Source of the DNA: Legionella sp. 515359
Lineage (GTDB): Bacteria > Pseudomonadota > Gammaproteobacteria > Legionellales > Legionellaceae
DNA: 46,692 bases
NCBI GenBank assembly: GCA_025941565.1
Contig: JAPCYN010000012.1
Span: 32,924 to 79,615 of the forward strand
Direction: 5' to 3'
The notes below the pieces were generated by a model. That model did no database searches and had not been told where the DNA came from. It saw only the letters and a list, made by a program, of their open reading frames with translations. The position numbers were made by a program, and so were the translations under genes. Below, piece after piece: positions 1 through 9,688 of this stretch. Within the stretch, counting starts at the first letter, position 1; each line of letters starts with the position of its first letter.

Positions 1-13
1 CTTGAACGTTTCT

Positions 14-35
14 CCATCAACATCAAAGATGTTGA

Positions 36-38
<3 letters not shown>
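14..38 (-). terminator. Perfect 11-bp hairpin at the 3' end of tRNA-Ala
   Basis: Positions 14-24 and 28-38 are perfect inverted repeats around a 3-nt loop. Read on the minus strand, the hairpin starts with the CCA end of the tRNA gene (36-38), so it forms across the processing point. It probably terminates or protects the tRNA precursor. There is no clear T-run after it, so intrinsic termination is not certain. Confidence 0.5.
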
Positions 39-111
<73 letters not shown>

Positions 112-125
112 AAAATTAGGTTCGC

Positions 126-154
126 AGTTTAATGAGCTACCCAAGATCTGTCAA
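126..154 (-). promoter_or_regulatory. Sigma-70 promoter of tRNA-Ala
   Basis: On the minus strand a perfect -35 box TTGACA (149-154) is followed by a 17-bp spacer and the -10 box TAAACT (126-131). This lies about 15 bp before the tRNA 5' end at 111, the expected geometry for a tRNA promoter with a short leader. Confidence 0.8.
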
Positions 155-474
155 GCAAATTTTATATTTTTCCTAAAGAAGTTTGTTTTGTAAATGAAAA
201 ACCCGATGGAGTAAGCTTTTAAGTGCTCAATATAGGTAAAAATCGATACAATTGATTTTTTCTTTCCTTTTATTTTTACTTCATAGAATAATAAACGAGC
301 ACACTGATGATGCTAAATAATCGACTTAATGTCATTGACTATATGAATAATTTATTTACATATCGCACTGTATATATTCTCTTTTTTCCATTATAATACG
401 CTTCACCATTAGTGAAATTAACAATGCATCCATTTTGAAAATGTATTCATTACTTCAATTCTAGGAGTTTTGCT
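155..474. other. AT-rich gap between the tRNA promoter and the giant gene
   Basis: No gene or RNA is recognised here. The stretch is very AT-rich and must carry the promoter of the gene at 475, but I see no convincing -35/-10 pair. Only one half-site resembling a PmrA box (CTTAAT near 325) is present, without the second half expected 11 bp away. The clear element is the ribosome binding site AGGAG at 463-467. Confidence 0.5.
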
Positions 475-3400
475 GTGCCCCAATACTCAGAAAACAAATA
501 CCTTCAATCTTTATTGGAAAATTTGATTACTTCATATGAAACTGAAATAAACTATACCCCCCTAGCAATTGAACTTGATTCGCAACAGCTCGCTGCAGAA
601 GATATTGATAGCCTGTTCCACTTTATTAACGACAATCGCAAGCGCCTTTTTATTTTTAAAATTCCTGGTAACGAGCAGGCATCCAATCGACTTGCTATTC
701 ATGCACGCCGACTCGTGTTAAATAATACCGCAGAAACCATACTCAAAAATACATCCAGCGAACCCAAAATTAATCCGTTAAAGTATGCTTTGAACTCGAA
801 CACACCTGCAGTTCGAGCCCGTATTCAAATTCAAAAAAGTATTACTTTACCGAAACCGCCCAGCGTTCAAAAAATAATTCATCTCGAACAGAGTGAACAT
901 ATAGGAAGCCCTGATCTTATTCTTCTACCCGTTGACTTGCCTGAGTTTCCTGAACTAGCCAAACAACTTCATGCATTAGGCATTACCCATTTACAAGAAT
1001 CAGCTGTACCCCTAATAAAAGAACATCCATATGTCTTTAGGGATGGTATTATTCCAGGTAATCTTCCCAAGGGATTCTATATTGACAAAGACAAAAAAGC
1101 ACTTTGTTATACTGATTCTCCAAGAAAGCTGCCTTCTGCCTTAGCCCCTATACTTAAAAAACAAGAATCTTTAACACTACCTTCAATTGAAGAAGCAACC
1201 GCACTATTCCCCCGTCTCCCTAAAAATACGCTTTCCATGCTTTTGGAAATTCCGTATTCAGTGGACCAAAAAAATATTTTGCTCAGTTTGTTTCCTGCAT
1301 ATGAAAATGAAATCAAAACGTTATTACTTCAATTGTATCGATCGACTGATCCAGCCTCCTCAACGCAACAACATGACGAATTCATCATTCCTTTACTTTG
1401 CAAGCAATATGTACTTGGAGGTGAATCACACACTATTTTACTAGTTAGACTAATCAATGCGTGTTTGAATAAAAAAATCAATCTTGAGTTTCTCAAAAAT
1501 TCCGAGGTGCAAAATTCATGTCTCAGTGTTCGAGGAATTAAAAATCTTCAAAAACTAGTCCAACTCCCGGCAGAACAAAAAGAATGGTGGAATAAACTGG
1601 TTATTGCACATTTACATTATGACAAAAACAGCTTTGATTTTAATACCTTTTTTGAAGCCTATACTCAAATTTTTCTCCCTCGAATTACAGAAAAAAATCT
1701 TACTCTACCCAACCCCTGTCCAATTCATCATAAGGGACATTTACTTGTTACATTAAACCGGGTGTTGGATGTTATCGAACATGCTAAAAACCCACAGGAG
1801 CAGTGTCTTTCTTTGTCGGAACTCAATTGGGGACCAACAGGCGTGCATTATGCCATGTTACAAAACCCTGCTTCAGCGCAATTCAAGCAAGTTACTTCGT
1901 GTATGAAAATTGAAAATCCTGAGGATATGGTTACAGATCCGCAGCTCATTTTTCAACAACTTGACAACGAACGCCTTGACCTTAAACCTTGGTTGTTTCG
2001 ATATATGGGACAACATTGGAAAACGGAAATAAGATTATCCGACATCCAGGCCCAGCTTCTTGAAATCGAGAAACTCATTTCCTGGCCACCAGTTCAAAAA
2101 AATCAATTAACTTTTATTTTAACATGTACTTTTTCAGATAAAGCTGCACTAAGCGCTGCTCAATGGAAAGAACTATTAAATGGCTGTATTCGTTCATTAC
2201 AAGCCCTGGATCCAAGTGATCGTAGTGATTTACTGCAAGCATTCTCTCAATGCCATAAATTCAGCCCCCCGCTTTCTTTTGCGCAAATTAATACGTTAAT
2301 GAAGCGATGCATTGAGTTCAAAACTGCATTTCCTGAGAAACAATTTAAAGATGATTTCATTGTTCCACTGGTTTCCTGTTTGGAAAATGAAGGGTTTGAA
2401 TTACTCAATACACTGCAAGAGCGTATTCAAAAAACAGATCCAGCTCCTGAAGTAAACCTGTTTTCGCTGTCAGTTATTGCATCATTTACAACGATGCTGC
2501 AAAGAAATCGTCACGTCTTACCCCCAGAGCTCATCAAATTATTCGCAAAACTCAATGAACCTGATTTAACTCAGAATAATGCAGATAATTTATTATTAGC
2601 AATTCAAAACGTACAAAATAAAAAAGGCGAAGCCTTTCTTAAAGTCGTATTAAGTACCTTAAGTCAAATCAATATCTCAAAATCACAAACATTACCCAAA
2701 ATAGAACAAATTCAAACACTGTTGGATACACTTGCAAATTCAGCGGATACCATCCCTGCTGAGTATAAAACTCTCGAAAAACAGGAAGCATGGCTTAAAG
2801 CACTCATCATCGAAATAAACCCTTTTCCGGGCTGTGTACTGGGTAATGGAGATATTTCCAAGCTCGATGATTTAATTGTTGATGCATTAGTGGATGCGAT
2901 TAAAAAAAGAAGTGCTGTATTTGACATAAAGTTATTAAAAGAATCACTACAAGGACACCTGCAAAGTTTCATTGTTCCTCAGGCACTACGCGATCAACTG
3001 GATCGAGAGTTGATGCCACTTTTTGATGCTGTAGACGAATTAGTTACGCTATTGCAAAGTCCCAACCCCCAATTTCCGGAGGTTATTGCAAAACTTCGAT
3101 TTTTCGAAGAAAAAAAGCCTATATTGCTCGAAGGAATGTATCGTCTTATCGGAGAAACTAAAGGGGAATATATTTTAAGTTTCTTGCTGACTGGAAAAAG
3201 AAAATCAACAGATCAAACTACAGGTAAAACTTTAGCTGCTATTTTAGCACCAGTTCATAACCTAATTGTTTCACCAATGAAAGCCTTCTTTGACAGTCCT
3301 CAGAATAAACTGATTGTCAAGGACTTGGACTTTAATACCTGTCTTTCTTGGATGGCAGCTTTTAATGAGACACATTCTTTAACATTTTTTTTCAAAGAAG

Positions 3401-6400
3401 AGCTGATACAGAAAAAAGTATTGCCCGCTTTGAAAAAAACATTACAACAGTTGAACACCCAAGATCCTGAGTTTGAAAAAAGCATCCTTGATGAGGCTGC
3501 TGTAATCGATGAAAACGCCCCTTCTGACCTGACCCTACAAAGTTATAAAAACAAAATTGAATCGATTGCTAATTATCTCAACTTGCTCATTGATATCAAT
3601 GACCGGCTTCCTCAACAATTCAATAAGATCTACAAACAACTTAATACGGGCCCCCTTGCTCGCTTAAATTTTAAGCAAAAACAAATTCTAGTTGATAAGT
3701 TAATCAAAGAAAGTTCGGAAAACCTGGATCTTTATTTAAAGCTGACAACTCAAGCTTTAGAAGAACATCCTAATGCAGATAGTATTGCGATTGAACGAGC
3801 AGTAAATGGCCTGGTTGAACTCTTTAAATTGTCAGACCTTGAGCCAGAAACCCAAATTATGTTCTTCAAAATGAGCATGGCGCATAATTTGAGAAGTACA
3901 ACGCCTTTCCCTCTTGCAGCATTAAATGAATTCAAGAAATCCGAGCTTCCAGAACTGACCAAGTCATTAATTATCAAAAAAATTATTCAAATTTTAGCCG
4001 GACTATCAGGCACAGATCCGGAACTCATTCAAGGACTGGTCCATCAAACTCAATTATTCTTAACTCACAACCCGATACAGGCCGAACTTTGCGTTGCTTT
4101 ACTCAATAAAGTCTCGCAAGATAACCCCAATCAAGATTTGAGTACCTATCCTCATATTCTCCAACAATTGACTCTAATCAATCTTGAGAACAGGACCAAA
4201 ATTGCTACGATTTTGACTGATTTAGCTAAAAATAAAAAAGATTCCACTGTAAATCTACCTGCATTGCTGGAAATCACTAAAGGTTTAGGACGACGTTCTC
4301 CTGCCGATGTAGATAGGGTCCTTAAATTATTTGCCACTCCTCCCTACCCAAGCACACAAAGTCTCAACTCTGCTTTACTTGCGCATGACTCTGAAAAGCT
4401 TCGCGCTTTTTGTTTAAGCTTCGACACCAATCCTTTTGCTAAAACCGGTGAGAAAAGGGATTTGGCCAAACAATTTGCAACAGACAGAATAAAAGATGCT
4501 CTATTAAATTTGCAAGATTTGCTTCACGAAGAAGACCTACCTCATTCATTGCAAATGAAACTTGCAAGGCAATTAACTTTTATAGAAACATTGGGGTATA
4601 CCGATCCGTTAAATCCTGGAGATTTTTCGGAATTAAAAAAATTAACCGCATACTCACGCCATGATTTAAAAGAACGAGCCAGCACATTACTTCAACAACT
4701 GCGTTCAAAATCAATCAAACCCGAACAAATGGAAGTAACTTACCTCGAACTTTTAGCCTATTTAAGAGAAATCTACTTTCGAACTACGGGTTTATTGCCC
4801 AATACAACACAAATACTTGTCCTGTTGCTTGCTCTGGAAGATCCAACATCTAATTTATTAATGCGGATTAAAACTGGAGAAGGAAAAAGTATCAATACTC
4901 CAATGCTTTCTGTTCTGCAATGGGTGCAGGGCGGAACTGTTGCTCAATGGACTGCCAATCCCACCCTACTCATTCGAGATTTTGAAAATAACTGTGAACC
5001 TTTCTTTAATTTCTTAGGAGTTAGATCGTCCCTCATCCAAAGTGATACCCCTACGGAAGCATTTCTTCCTGATGGAATCAACTGTTCAACAGTTGAGGAT
5101 ATGGCTAATTTTTATTTAGCGGCAAAAAGAGAAAAAAAAGAAAAACTTCTTGAAACTAATGGTCCAGTCCATATCGTTTTAGATGAATGTGACGATGCAC
5201 TTTTAGATCAAGTAACGCTTTATAAACTTGTTGCAGAGGTAGAAGCCACGAATGCTGAGAACCCTGCCCAATGGATTTATCCACTTGCATACCAATTCAT
5301 TAATCTCCCGGCGTTTCGTAACCTTAACCCAGCATGGGATGAAGATGAAGATCTGGATCAATTCCGATTGTTTCTCAACAAACAAATCAATGGTAATGTC
5401 GAAAAACAAAATTACCTGATGGCTTCCAGTAATACGCAGCTGAAACAATGGATTCATGCCAGTTGCATCGCCGCAACTCTAGTTGAAAAGAAACATTTTA
5501 TTACCCAACCCATCAAGGAAAAAGATGAAGCAGGACATGAGATTACGAAAAAAATTGCTTGTGTCCCTCTGATTCGCAGTACCCCTAAAGTAGGTTCAAT
5601 TTTTACTGAAGCAGTACAACAGGCCTTACAGGCTCGCCTCAAAGCAGAAAATAAAGAGCAAGCCCAATACATTTGTATTGATCCAGTTCCTTCGGTACTT
5701 GACAGCCAATCAGCGCTGGGTTTAATCAAATTTTTTCAAAAGACATTAGGACGTCTGGTTGGAATTTCAGCAACACCGGGAGATAAACTCGAACTGGAAA
5801 GTTTGGCTACATCAGTAGGAACCCAGGCAATAAGCGTTGCACCTTATGCTGGAGACAAGCGCATCAATCATGCTCCTGTATTTACCCTGAATCGGAAAGA
5901 AACCATCAAAGCCATACATGAGGCTTTTGAAAAGATCAAACTTCCTGTAACAAAACCTACAATGGAGATTAATCCTGATGCAGCGATTCAAACTTACGAA
6001 GAACACGAAAATTTAATTACCCAGACTAAAAGCGCAATTGAGCAATGGAGTTACACTCAAACTCAGCCCATCCTTATTATTAATGAAGATTTTGATGAAG
6101 CTCAAGCAATTGGCAACAGCTTGAATAAGTATAAAGAGCAAGGGTTCAAAATTCAAATTATCACCGGTAAAGAATCTCCTGCTGAATTGGATAAAATTAT
6201 TAAGCAAGCAGGTCAAGTCAATACCATTACTGTAGGTACTTCATGGCTTGCAAAAGGTATCGACATCAACACGGGCGATCATCCCAAAGGCTTATTTGTA
6301 ATACAAACTTATGCCGATACAGAAAGAATGACGACCCAAATTGCAGGACGTGCGGCACGCAATGGCAAACCGGGAGAATGGCTGCCAATTTATCAAGTAA

Positions 6401-9270
6401 AAGCGCCTGAGGATTTACTTAACACGTTCTTTTATTATGTTTTTCCCTGGACTCGTCAACGTATTAATGGGCACACGGTTGATGTCTTAAGAGATAAAAT
6501 CAAACTGCAGGCAACTGTTGATAGGATATACACTCAGGCTATTGATGAAGCACAACAAATCTTAATGCAACAAATTGAAGCCTGGGAAAGTTTACTTCTT
6601 GAACTTTACCCCGATGATCCTCAAATACAATTTGAGCTCTATCAATGGCGGGAAATCCTTTTAAGTGAGTTGACTCGTTCACAAGACACCAGTGTCTCCG
6701 AGAACACGCTTACCGAAAGTATTGCTCAGTTTAAAAAAACCGCGTGCAAACTTTGGGAATCTGCTCGAGAAGAAAAATGGGCAGCTAAAGCAGAAAGAGC
6801 GGTTCAAATGAGTAACGAGCAAAATTTAAGGCTTAAGTATTTAAAACAATTGGATTTCTTACACGAATTAAATATTCAAGCCAAACTGCAACAAAGAGGC
6901 AAACGCTTTAGTGCTGGAGCAAAAGCATTAATGCACCAAAGCCTTGAAGCAGTGATTGCCGATAAAGCCGGAGCTGTTCTGGAGTATACCAAGCCCTCGG
7001 GTCAAGAAAGAACGAATTTGGAGTTAGCACAAAGCAAACAAATTTTACCCAATCTGATTGGAGAGTTTTGTGCTGTTTGTCCAGAGGCTATAAAAGTATT
7101 TTTTCCTAAGAACACATCGCAAAACTCCTCTTTTATACCTGAGATAGTCAGAAAAGTGATTAACAAATTAATCGAACACAAAAATAAGGTATTGCACGGC
7201 GAGGAAAAACAAGAAGTAACTGAAAGCATCATTGAATTTTACCAAAAAAAATTAATGAAGGCTGACAGCAAAGAAATTCAGGAATTATTAGCTCAAATCA
7301 AACCCTTGATTCTAAATCATTGTGCTGATTTAGCAGAGTTATCACTCGTTGAACAATTTAAAATGCAGGGCTTAATCCTTACTTTTTCTAATCTTTATCG
7401 GAACTTAGGCTTACCTGAAGATGCCAATTTAAATACTCTGAAAAAAACCTATGACGATGAAATTATAAAAAAACTGGCCCAATATCTCGTTGATGAATTT
7501 GCTTGGGTGCAAGAAGAACCAGAGCCTATTCATGCTTTTTTCGAACGAACTGTAGCAAAAAACGCAGCATTGGATATTTATACTCTGGCTGCGGATTTAA
7601 TCAACGCACCTCAGGACAAAGATAAAATTCAGGGACTTTATACAGCACTTCAACAACACAAAGTCATTTTAAAAGATAAGTATCTGTTTTCGATAAGTCA
7701 TTCATCGCCTCGAAATGTGATTAATGATGCGCTAAACGCTATCGATTCATTAAATAATGCACCACATTGTGATCTTGATTTTCGCCTGAACTGTCATGAT
7801 AAAGTCGTTTCAGAACACCAACTGACTGCATTCCGTAGACTTTTAACAAGTACGTCACCTTATTTTTTCAAAACCTATGATCCTACTTGGGAACATATGA
7901 AAGATACACTACTCAAAATAAGCCGCCAGAGCAAAGATAATCCAAGTCATGTTGTACACGAACTCTATGAGGCGACCTTACGTTTTAGCTCTTATGACGC
8001 ATACCAACCCTACTTAAGCCAACTGAACACTTTAAAAAAACAACTGCTGCGCTCGATAGACAAATTGGGTGAAACGGATGGCCTAAATCAAGACGTTCAG
8101 CAAAGCCTGATAGCAGAAAAACAAACTCGCTTTGCTAAATTATTAAAAGTAAATCCAGAGCAGATACGCATTCAAAGTGGCAGTGATGGCATTGAATCCT
8201 TTATCGAACTACAAGTCGAAGAAGCACCGTTACAAGAAGGATTTACTGGATATCAATCGTCTTTCCTATCACGAATAGAAGCAGAGCAAAATGAACTGGG
8301 CAAAGCGAAATTATCACTTGAAGAAAATAAGGATGCTCTTCTCAACTTATCCAATGCCAAAGCGATTGAAATCCTTCCTGCACGAAAACGCGCTGAATTT
8401 GAGAAGTTATTCCGATTAAAAACACTTTTAGCCCTTGATTGGAATAATTCTAATATTGAGCGTGCTGAACTACCGCAAATAGTTCGCAAAAAACTGGAAC
8501 ATGTGGATGAAGTAAAACAATGGAATTGGAACTTAAACCCTGTGGATCAAAATCGACTCAAGACGATTCTTGGCCAAGAACCAGATGAAGGCTTGACAGA
8601 TCTTATTGAGGAACAATCAGGGATCAAAAATGATCTTCAGATAATTAATAGGAGGATACAGGATACTGAAGGACTCATTCTCAAACAGGAAAAAGAAATA
8701 TTGGATACAGAAAATATCATTAAAGCAGCAGAAAATCGCATGAATGAAAAAGAATGTACTTATCTGGAAAGTGTTAAATTAAAAGCAAAAAATTGGTATC
8801 ATCAGAACAACATCGAATCTTACCAAAAACAACGTGCTCAACTCATGGAAACTTTGTCTTTGATTAAAGATGAAGAAACGGAGTATCTGGATGCATTAAG
8901 CGATCATAATGAAGCATTGGATAGAAAAAGAATGGAATTAATAACAAGACTTCTGGATCAAACCAAACTTGATCTTACTGCTTATCTTGATGAAACCGCG
9001 AAACAACACGTTACTGTACTCGAAAAAGAACTTCTGGAAACAGTTCCGACTCTTGAAAAAATTGCCCAAGAAGAAATCAAAAAAACGCGCTATCAAACGC
9101 GCCGATTCTTCAAAACAAGTGAGCTGTTACGTTATGAGGCAAGCTTGGTTCAAGAAGAAGCGATAATCCCGGTAGAAGACATGTCCGAGGCAAGTTTAGC
9201 CCAAGAAGAAATTGAGCTTGTTGAGCGCGATGAAGTTCAAAGTCCAGGAATTTTCTCCAAAGTGTTTTAA
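475..9270 (+). CDS. Giant SecA-like ATPase protein, candidate Dot/Icm effector
   Basis: This 2931-residue protein has a GTG start placed by AGGAG 7 bp upstream. In the middle lie SecA/DEAD motor motifs in order: Walker A KTGEGKS (1466-1472), a stretch with RDFENN and FLG resembling SecA after motif I, Walker B DECD (1570-1573), motif III-like GISATPG (1763-1769), TVGTSWLAKGIDI (about 1919-1931) and QIAGRAARNG (1955-1964). The Walker A to B gap (about 100 residues) and Walker B to motif III gap (about 190) match SecA, where the second gap holds the preprotein-crosslinking domain. About 1460 residues of unrecognised, helix-rich sequence precede the motor and about 970 follow it. The end is coiled-coil-like (about 2600-2900), and the last 40 residues are glutamate-rich with EEIELVERDE, as in Dot/Icm signals. 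No SecA zinc tail is present, so this is not the housekeeping SecA. ATPase activity is inferred and the target is unknown. Confidence 0.85.
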   Translation: MPQYSENKYLQSLLENLITSYETEINYTPLAIELDSQQLAAEDIDSLFHFINDNRKRLFIFKIPGNEQASNRLAIHARRLVLNNTAETILKNTSSEPKINPLKYALNSNTPAVRARIQIQKSITLPKPPSVQKIIHLEQSEHIGSPDLILLPVDLPEFPELAKQLHALGITHLQESAVPLIKEHPYVFRDGIIPGNLPKGFYIDKDKKALCYTDSPRKLPSALAPILKKQESLTLPSIEEATALFPRLPKNTLSMLLEIPYSVDQKNILLSLFPAYENEIKTLLLQLYRSTDPASSTQQHDEFIIPLLCKQYVLGGESHTILLVRLINACLNKKINLEFLKNSEVQNSCLSVRGIKNLQKLVQLPAEQKEWWNKLVIAHLHYDKNSFDFNTFFEAYTQIFLPRITEKNLTLPNPCPIHHKGHLLVTLNRVLDVIEHAKNPQEQCLSLSELNWGPTGVHYAMLQNPASAQFKQVTSCMKIENPEDMVTDPQLIFQQLDNERLDLKPWLFRYMGQHWKTEIRLSDIQAQLLEIEKLISWPPVQKNQLTFILTCTFSDKAALSAAQWKELLNGCIRSLQALDPSDRSDLLQAFSQCHKFSPPLSFAQINTLMKRCIEFKTAFPEKQFKDDFIVPLVSCLENEGFELLNTLQERIQKTDPAPEVNLFSLSVIASFTTMLQRNRHVLPPELIKLFAKLNEPDLTQNNADNLLLAIQNVQNKKGEAFLKVVLSTLSQINISKSQTLPKIEQIQTLLDTLANSADTIPAEYKTLEKQEAWLKALIIEINPFPGCVLGNGDISKLDDLIVDALVDAIKKRSAVFDIKLLKESLQGHLQSFIVPQALRDQLDRELMPLFDAVDELVTLLQSPNPQFPEVIAKLRFFEEKKPILLEGMYRLIGETKGEYILSFLLTGKRKSTDQTTGKTLAAILAPVHNLIVSPMKAFFDSPQNKLIVKDLDFNTCLSWMAAFNETHSLTFFFKEELIQKKVLPALKKTLQQLNTQDPEFEKSILDEAAVIDENAPSDLTLQSYKNKIESIANYLNLLIDINDRLPQQFNKIYKQLNTGPLARLNFKQKQILVDKLIKESSENLDLYLKLTTQALEEHPNADSIAIERAVNGLVELFKLSDLEPETQIMFFKMSMAHNLRSTTPFPLAALNEFKKSELPELTKSLIIKKIIQILAGLSGTDPELIQGLVHQTQLFLTHNPIQAELCVALLNKVSQDNPNQDLSTYPHILQQLTLINLENRTKIATILTDLAKNKKDSTVNLPALLEITKGLGRRSPADVDRVLKLFATPPYPSTQSLNSALLAHDSEKLRAFCLSFDTNPFAKTGEKRDLAKQFATDRIKDALLNLQDLLHEEDLPHSLQMKLARQLTFIETLGYTDPLNPGDFSELKKLTAYSRHDLKERASTLLQQLRSKSIKPEQMEVTYLELLAYLREIYFRTTGLLPNTTQILVLLLALEDPTSNLLMRIKTGEGKSINTPMLSVLQWVQGGTVAQWTANPTLLIRDFENNCEPFFNFLGVRSSLIQSDTPTEAFLPDGINCSTVEDMANFYLAAKREKKEKLLETNGPVHIVLDECDDALLDQVTLYKLVAEVEATNAENPAQWIYPLAYQFINLPAFRNLNPAWDEDEDLDQFRLFLNKQINGNVEKQNYLMASSNTQLKQWIHASCIAATLVEKKHFITQPIKEKDEAGHEITKKIACVPLIRSTPKVGSIFTEAVQQALQARLKAENKEQAQYICIDPVPSVLDSQSALGLIKFFQKTLGRLVGISATPGDKLELESLATSVGTQAISVAPYAGDKRINHAPVFTLNRKETIKAIHEAFEKIKLPVTKPTMEINPDAAIQTYEEHENLITQTKSAIEQWSYTQTQPILIINEDFDEAQAIGNSLNKYKEQGFKIQIITGKESPAELDKIIKQAGQVNTITVGTSWLAKGIDINTGDHPKGLFVIQTYADTERMTTQIAGRAARNGKPGEWLPIYQVKAPEDLLNTFFYYVFPWTRQRINGHTVDVLRDKIKLQATVDRIYTQAIDEAQQILMQQIEAWESLLLELYPDDPQIQFELYQWREILLSELTRSQDTSVSENTLTESIAQFKKTACKLWESAREEKWAAKAERAVQMSNEQNLRLKYLKQLDFLHELNIQAKLQQRGKRFSAGAKALMHQSLEAVIADKAGAVLEYTKPSGQERTNLELAQSKQILPNLIGEFCAVCPEAIKVFFPKNTSQNSSFIPEIVRKVINKLIEHKNKVLHGEEKQEVTESIIEFYQKKLMKADSKEIQELLAQIKPLILNHCADLAELSLVEQFKMQGLILTFSNLYRNLGLPEDANLNTLKKTYDDEIIKKLAQYLVDEFAWVQEEPEPIHAFFERTVAKNAALDIYTLAADLINAPQDKDKIQGLYTALQQHKVILKDKYLFSISHSSPRNVINDALNAIDSLNNAPHCDLDFRLNCHDKVVSEHQLTAFRRLLTSTSPYFFKTYDPTWEHMKDTLLKISRQSKDNPSHVVHELYEATLRFSSYDAYQPYLSQLNTLKKQLLRSIDKLGETDGLNQDVQQSLIAEKQTRFAKLLKVNPEQIRIQSGSDGIESFIELQVEEAPLQEGFTGYQSSFLSRIEAEQNELGKAKLSLEENKDALLNLSNAKAIEILPARKRAEFEKLFRLKTLLALDWNNSNIERAELPQIVRKKLEHVDEVKQWNWNLNPVDQNRLKTILGQEPDEGLTDLIEEQSGIKNDLQIINRRIQDTEGLILKQEKEILDTENIIKAAENRMNEKECTYLESVKLKAKNWYHQNNIESYQKQRAQLMETLSLIKDEETEYLDALSDHNEALDRKRMELITRLLDQTKLDLTAYLDETAKQHVTVLEKELLETVPTLEKIAQEEIKKTRYQTRRFFKTSELLRYEASLVQEEAIIPVEDMSEASLAQEEIELVERDEVQSPGIFSKVF

Positions 9271-9305
9271 GATTAAGATAGTAGCTTGGTCCGTCGCTAC
9301 AAAAA

Positions 9306-9566
9306 TCACTTTCCCGGGTTTCGTTTCGCAGGCCCGGGGTATATTTTTCCATTTGCAAGGGGCATTTTAGCTTTATCATTTAATTTTCGGCACAATGGAA
9401 ATGAATATCCGCAATAATCCATGAAAATCTGCCGTTTATCCATGTGCGTTCAACCAGGACAAATTCGCCGTATCATCATTCCAATGGCAAATAAATTTAA
9501 TGAATGACTTATTTCCGGTAGAAACGCATCGTCTTCACTCAATGTCTCTGGTAATTCATCCAACAA
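9306..9566 (-). pseudogene. Possible broken small ORF with one in-frame TGA
   Basis: On the minus strand a strong Shine-Dalgarno sequence (GGGGGAGG, 9568-9575) precedes TTG codons at 9566 and 9563. The frame runs 38 codons to a TGA at 9450-9452, then stays open in the same frame to TGA at 9306-9308. Around the internal stop the translation reads MIRRICPG, stop, THMDKRQIFMDYCG, slightly reminiscent of a zinc ribbon. The spacing from the Shine-Dalgarno to TTG is short and the last codons run into a palindrome, so this may be chance. A decayed gene or a 38-residue peptide are the alternatives. Confidence 0.18.
9313..9348 (+). terminator. Terminator-like hairpin after the giant gene
   Basis: CCCGGG at 9313-9318 pairs with CCCGGG at 9333-9338, extended by two G-T pairs and one T-A pair over an 8-nt loop. 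A T-rich run (9344-9348) follows. It lies 42 bp after the stop codon at 9270. The loop CGTTTCGC resembles the loops of the CCTGGGT palindromes found elsewhere in the window. Confidence 0.6.
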
Positions 9567-9688
9567 ACCTCCCCCAAAATTTAATTTTTAAACAACCGTT
9601 TTATTTTTAATGCACCAGCTATTCTCAATTATCTATTTTTGTTAATATGCTATTTTTTAACGCTTTTTCCAAAAATTAGAGGATTTTT
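9349..9688. other. Non-coding gap upstream of the 194-residue gene
   Basis: Apart from the doubtful minus-strand frame reported separately, I see nothing recognisable here. The last 110 bases are very AT-rich and presumably hold the promoter of the gene at 9689. Confidence 0.4.

Noticed and set aside
475-9270. Housekeeping preprotein translocase SecA
   Set aside because: The protein is more than three times too long, lacks the C-terminal zinc tail, and its motor lies in the middle.
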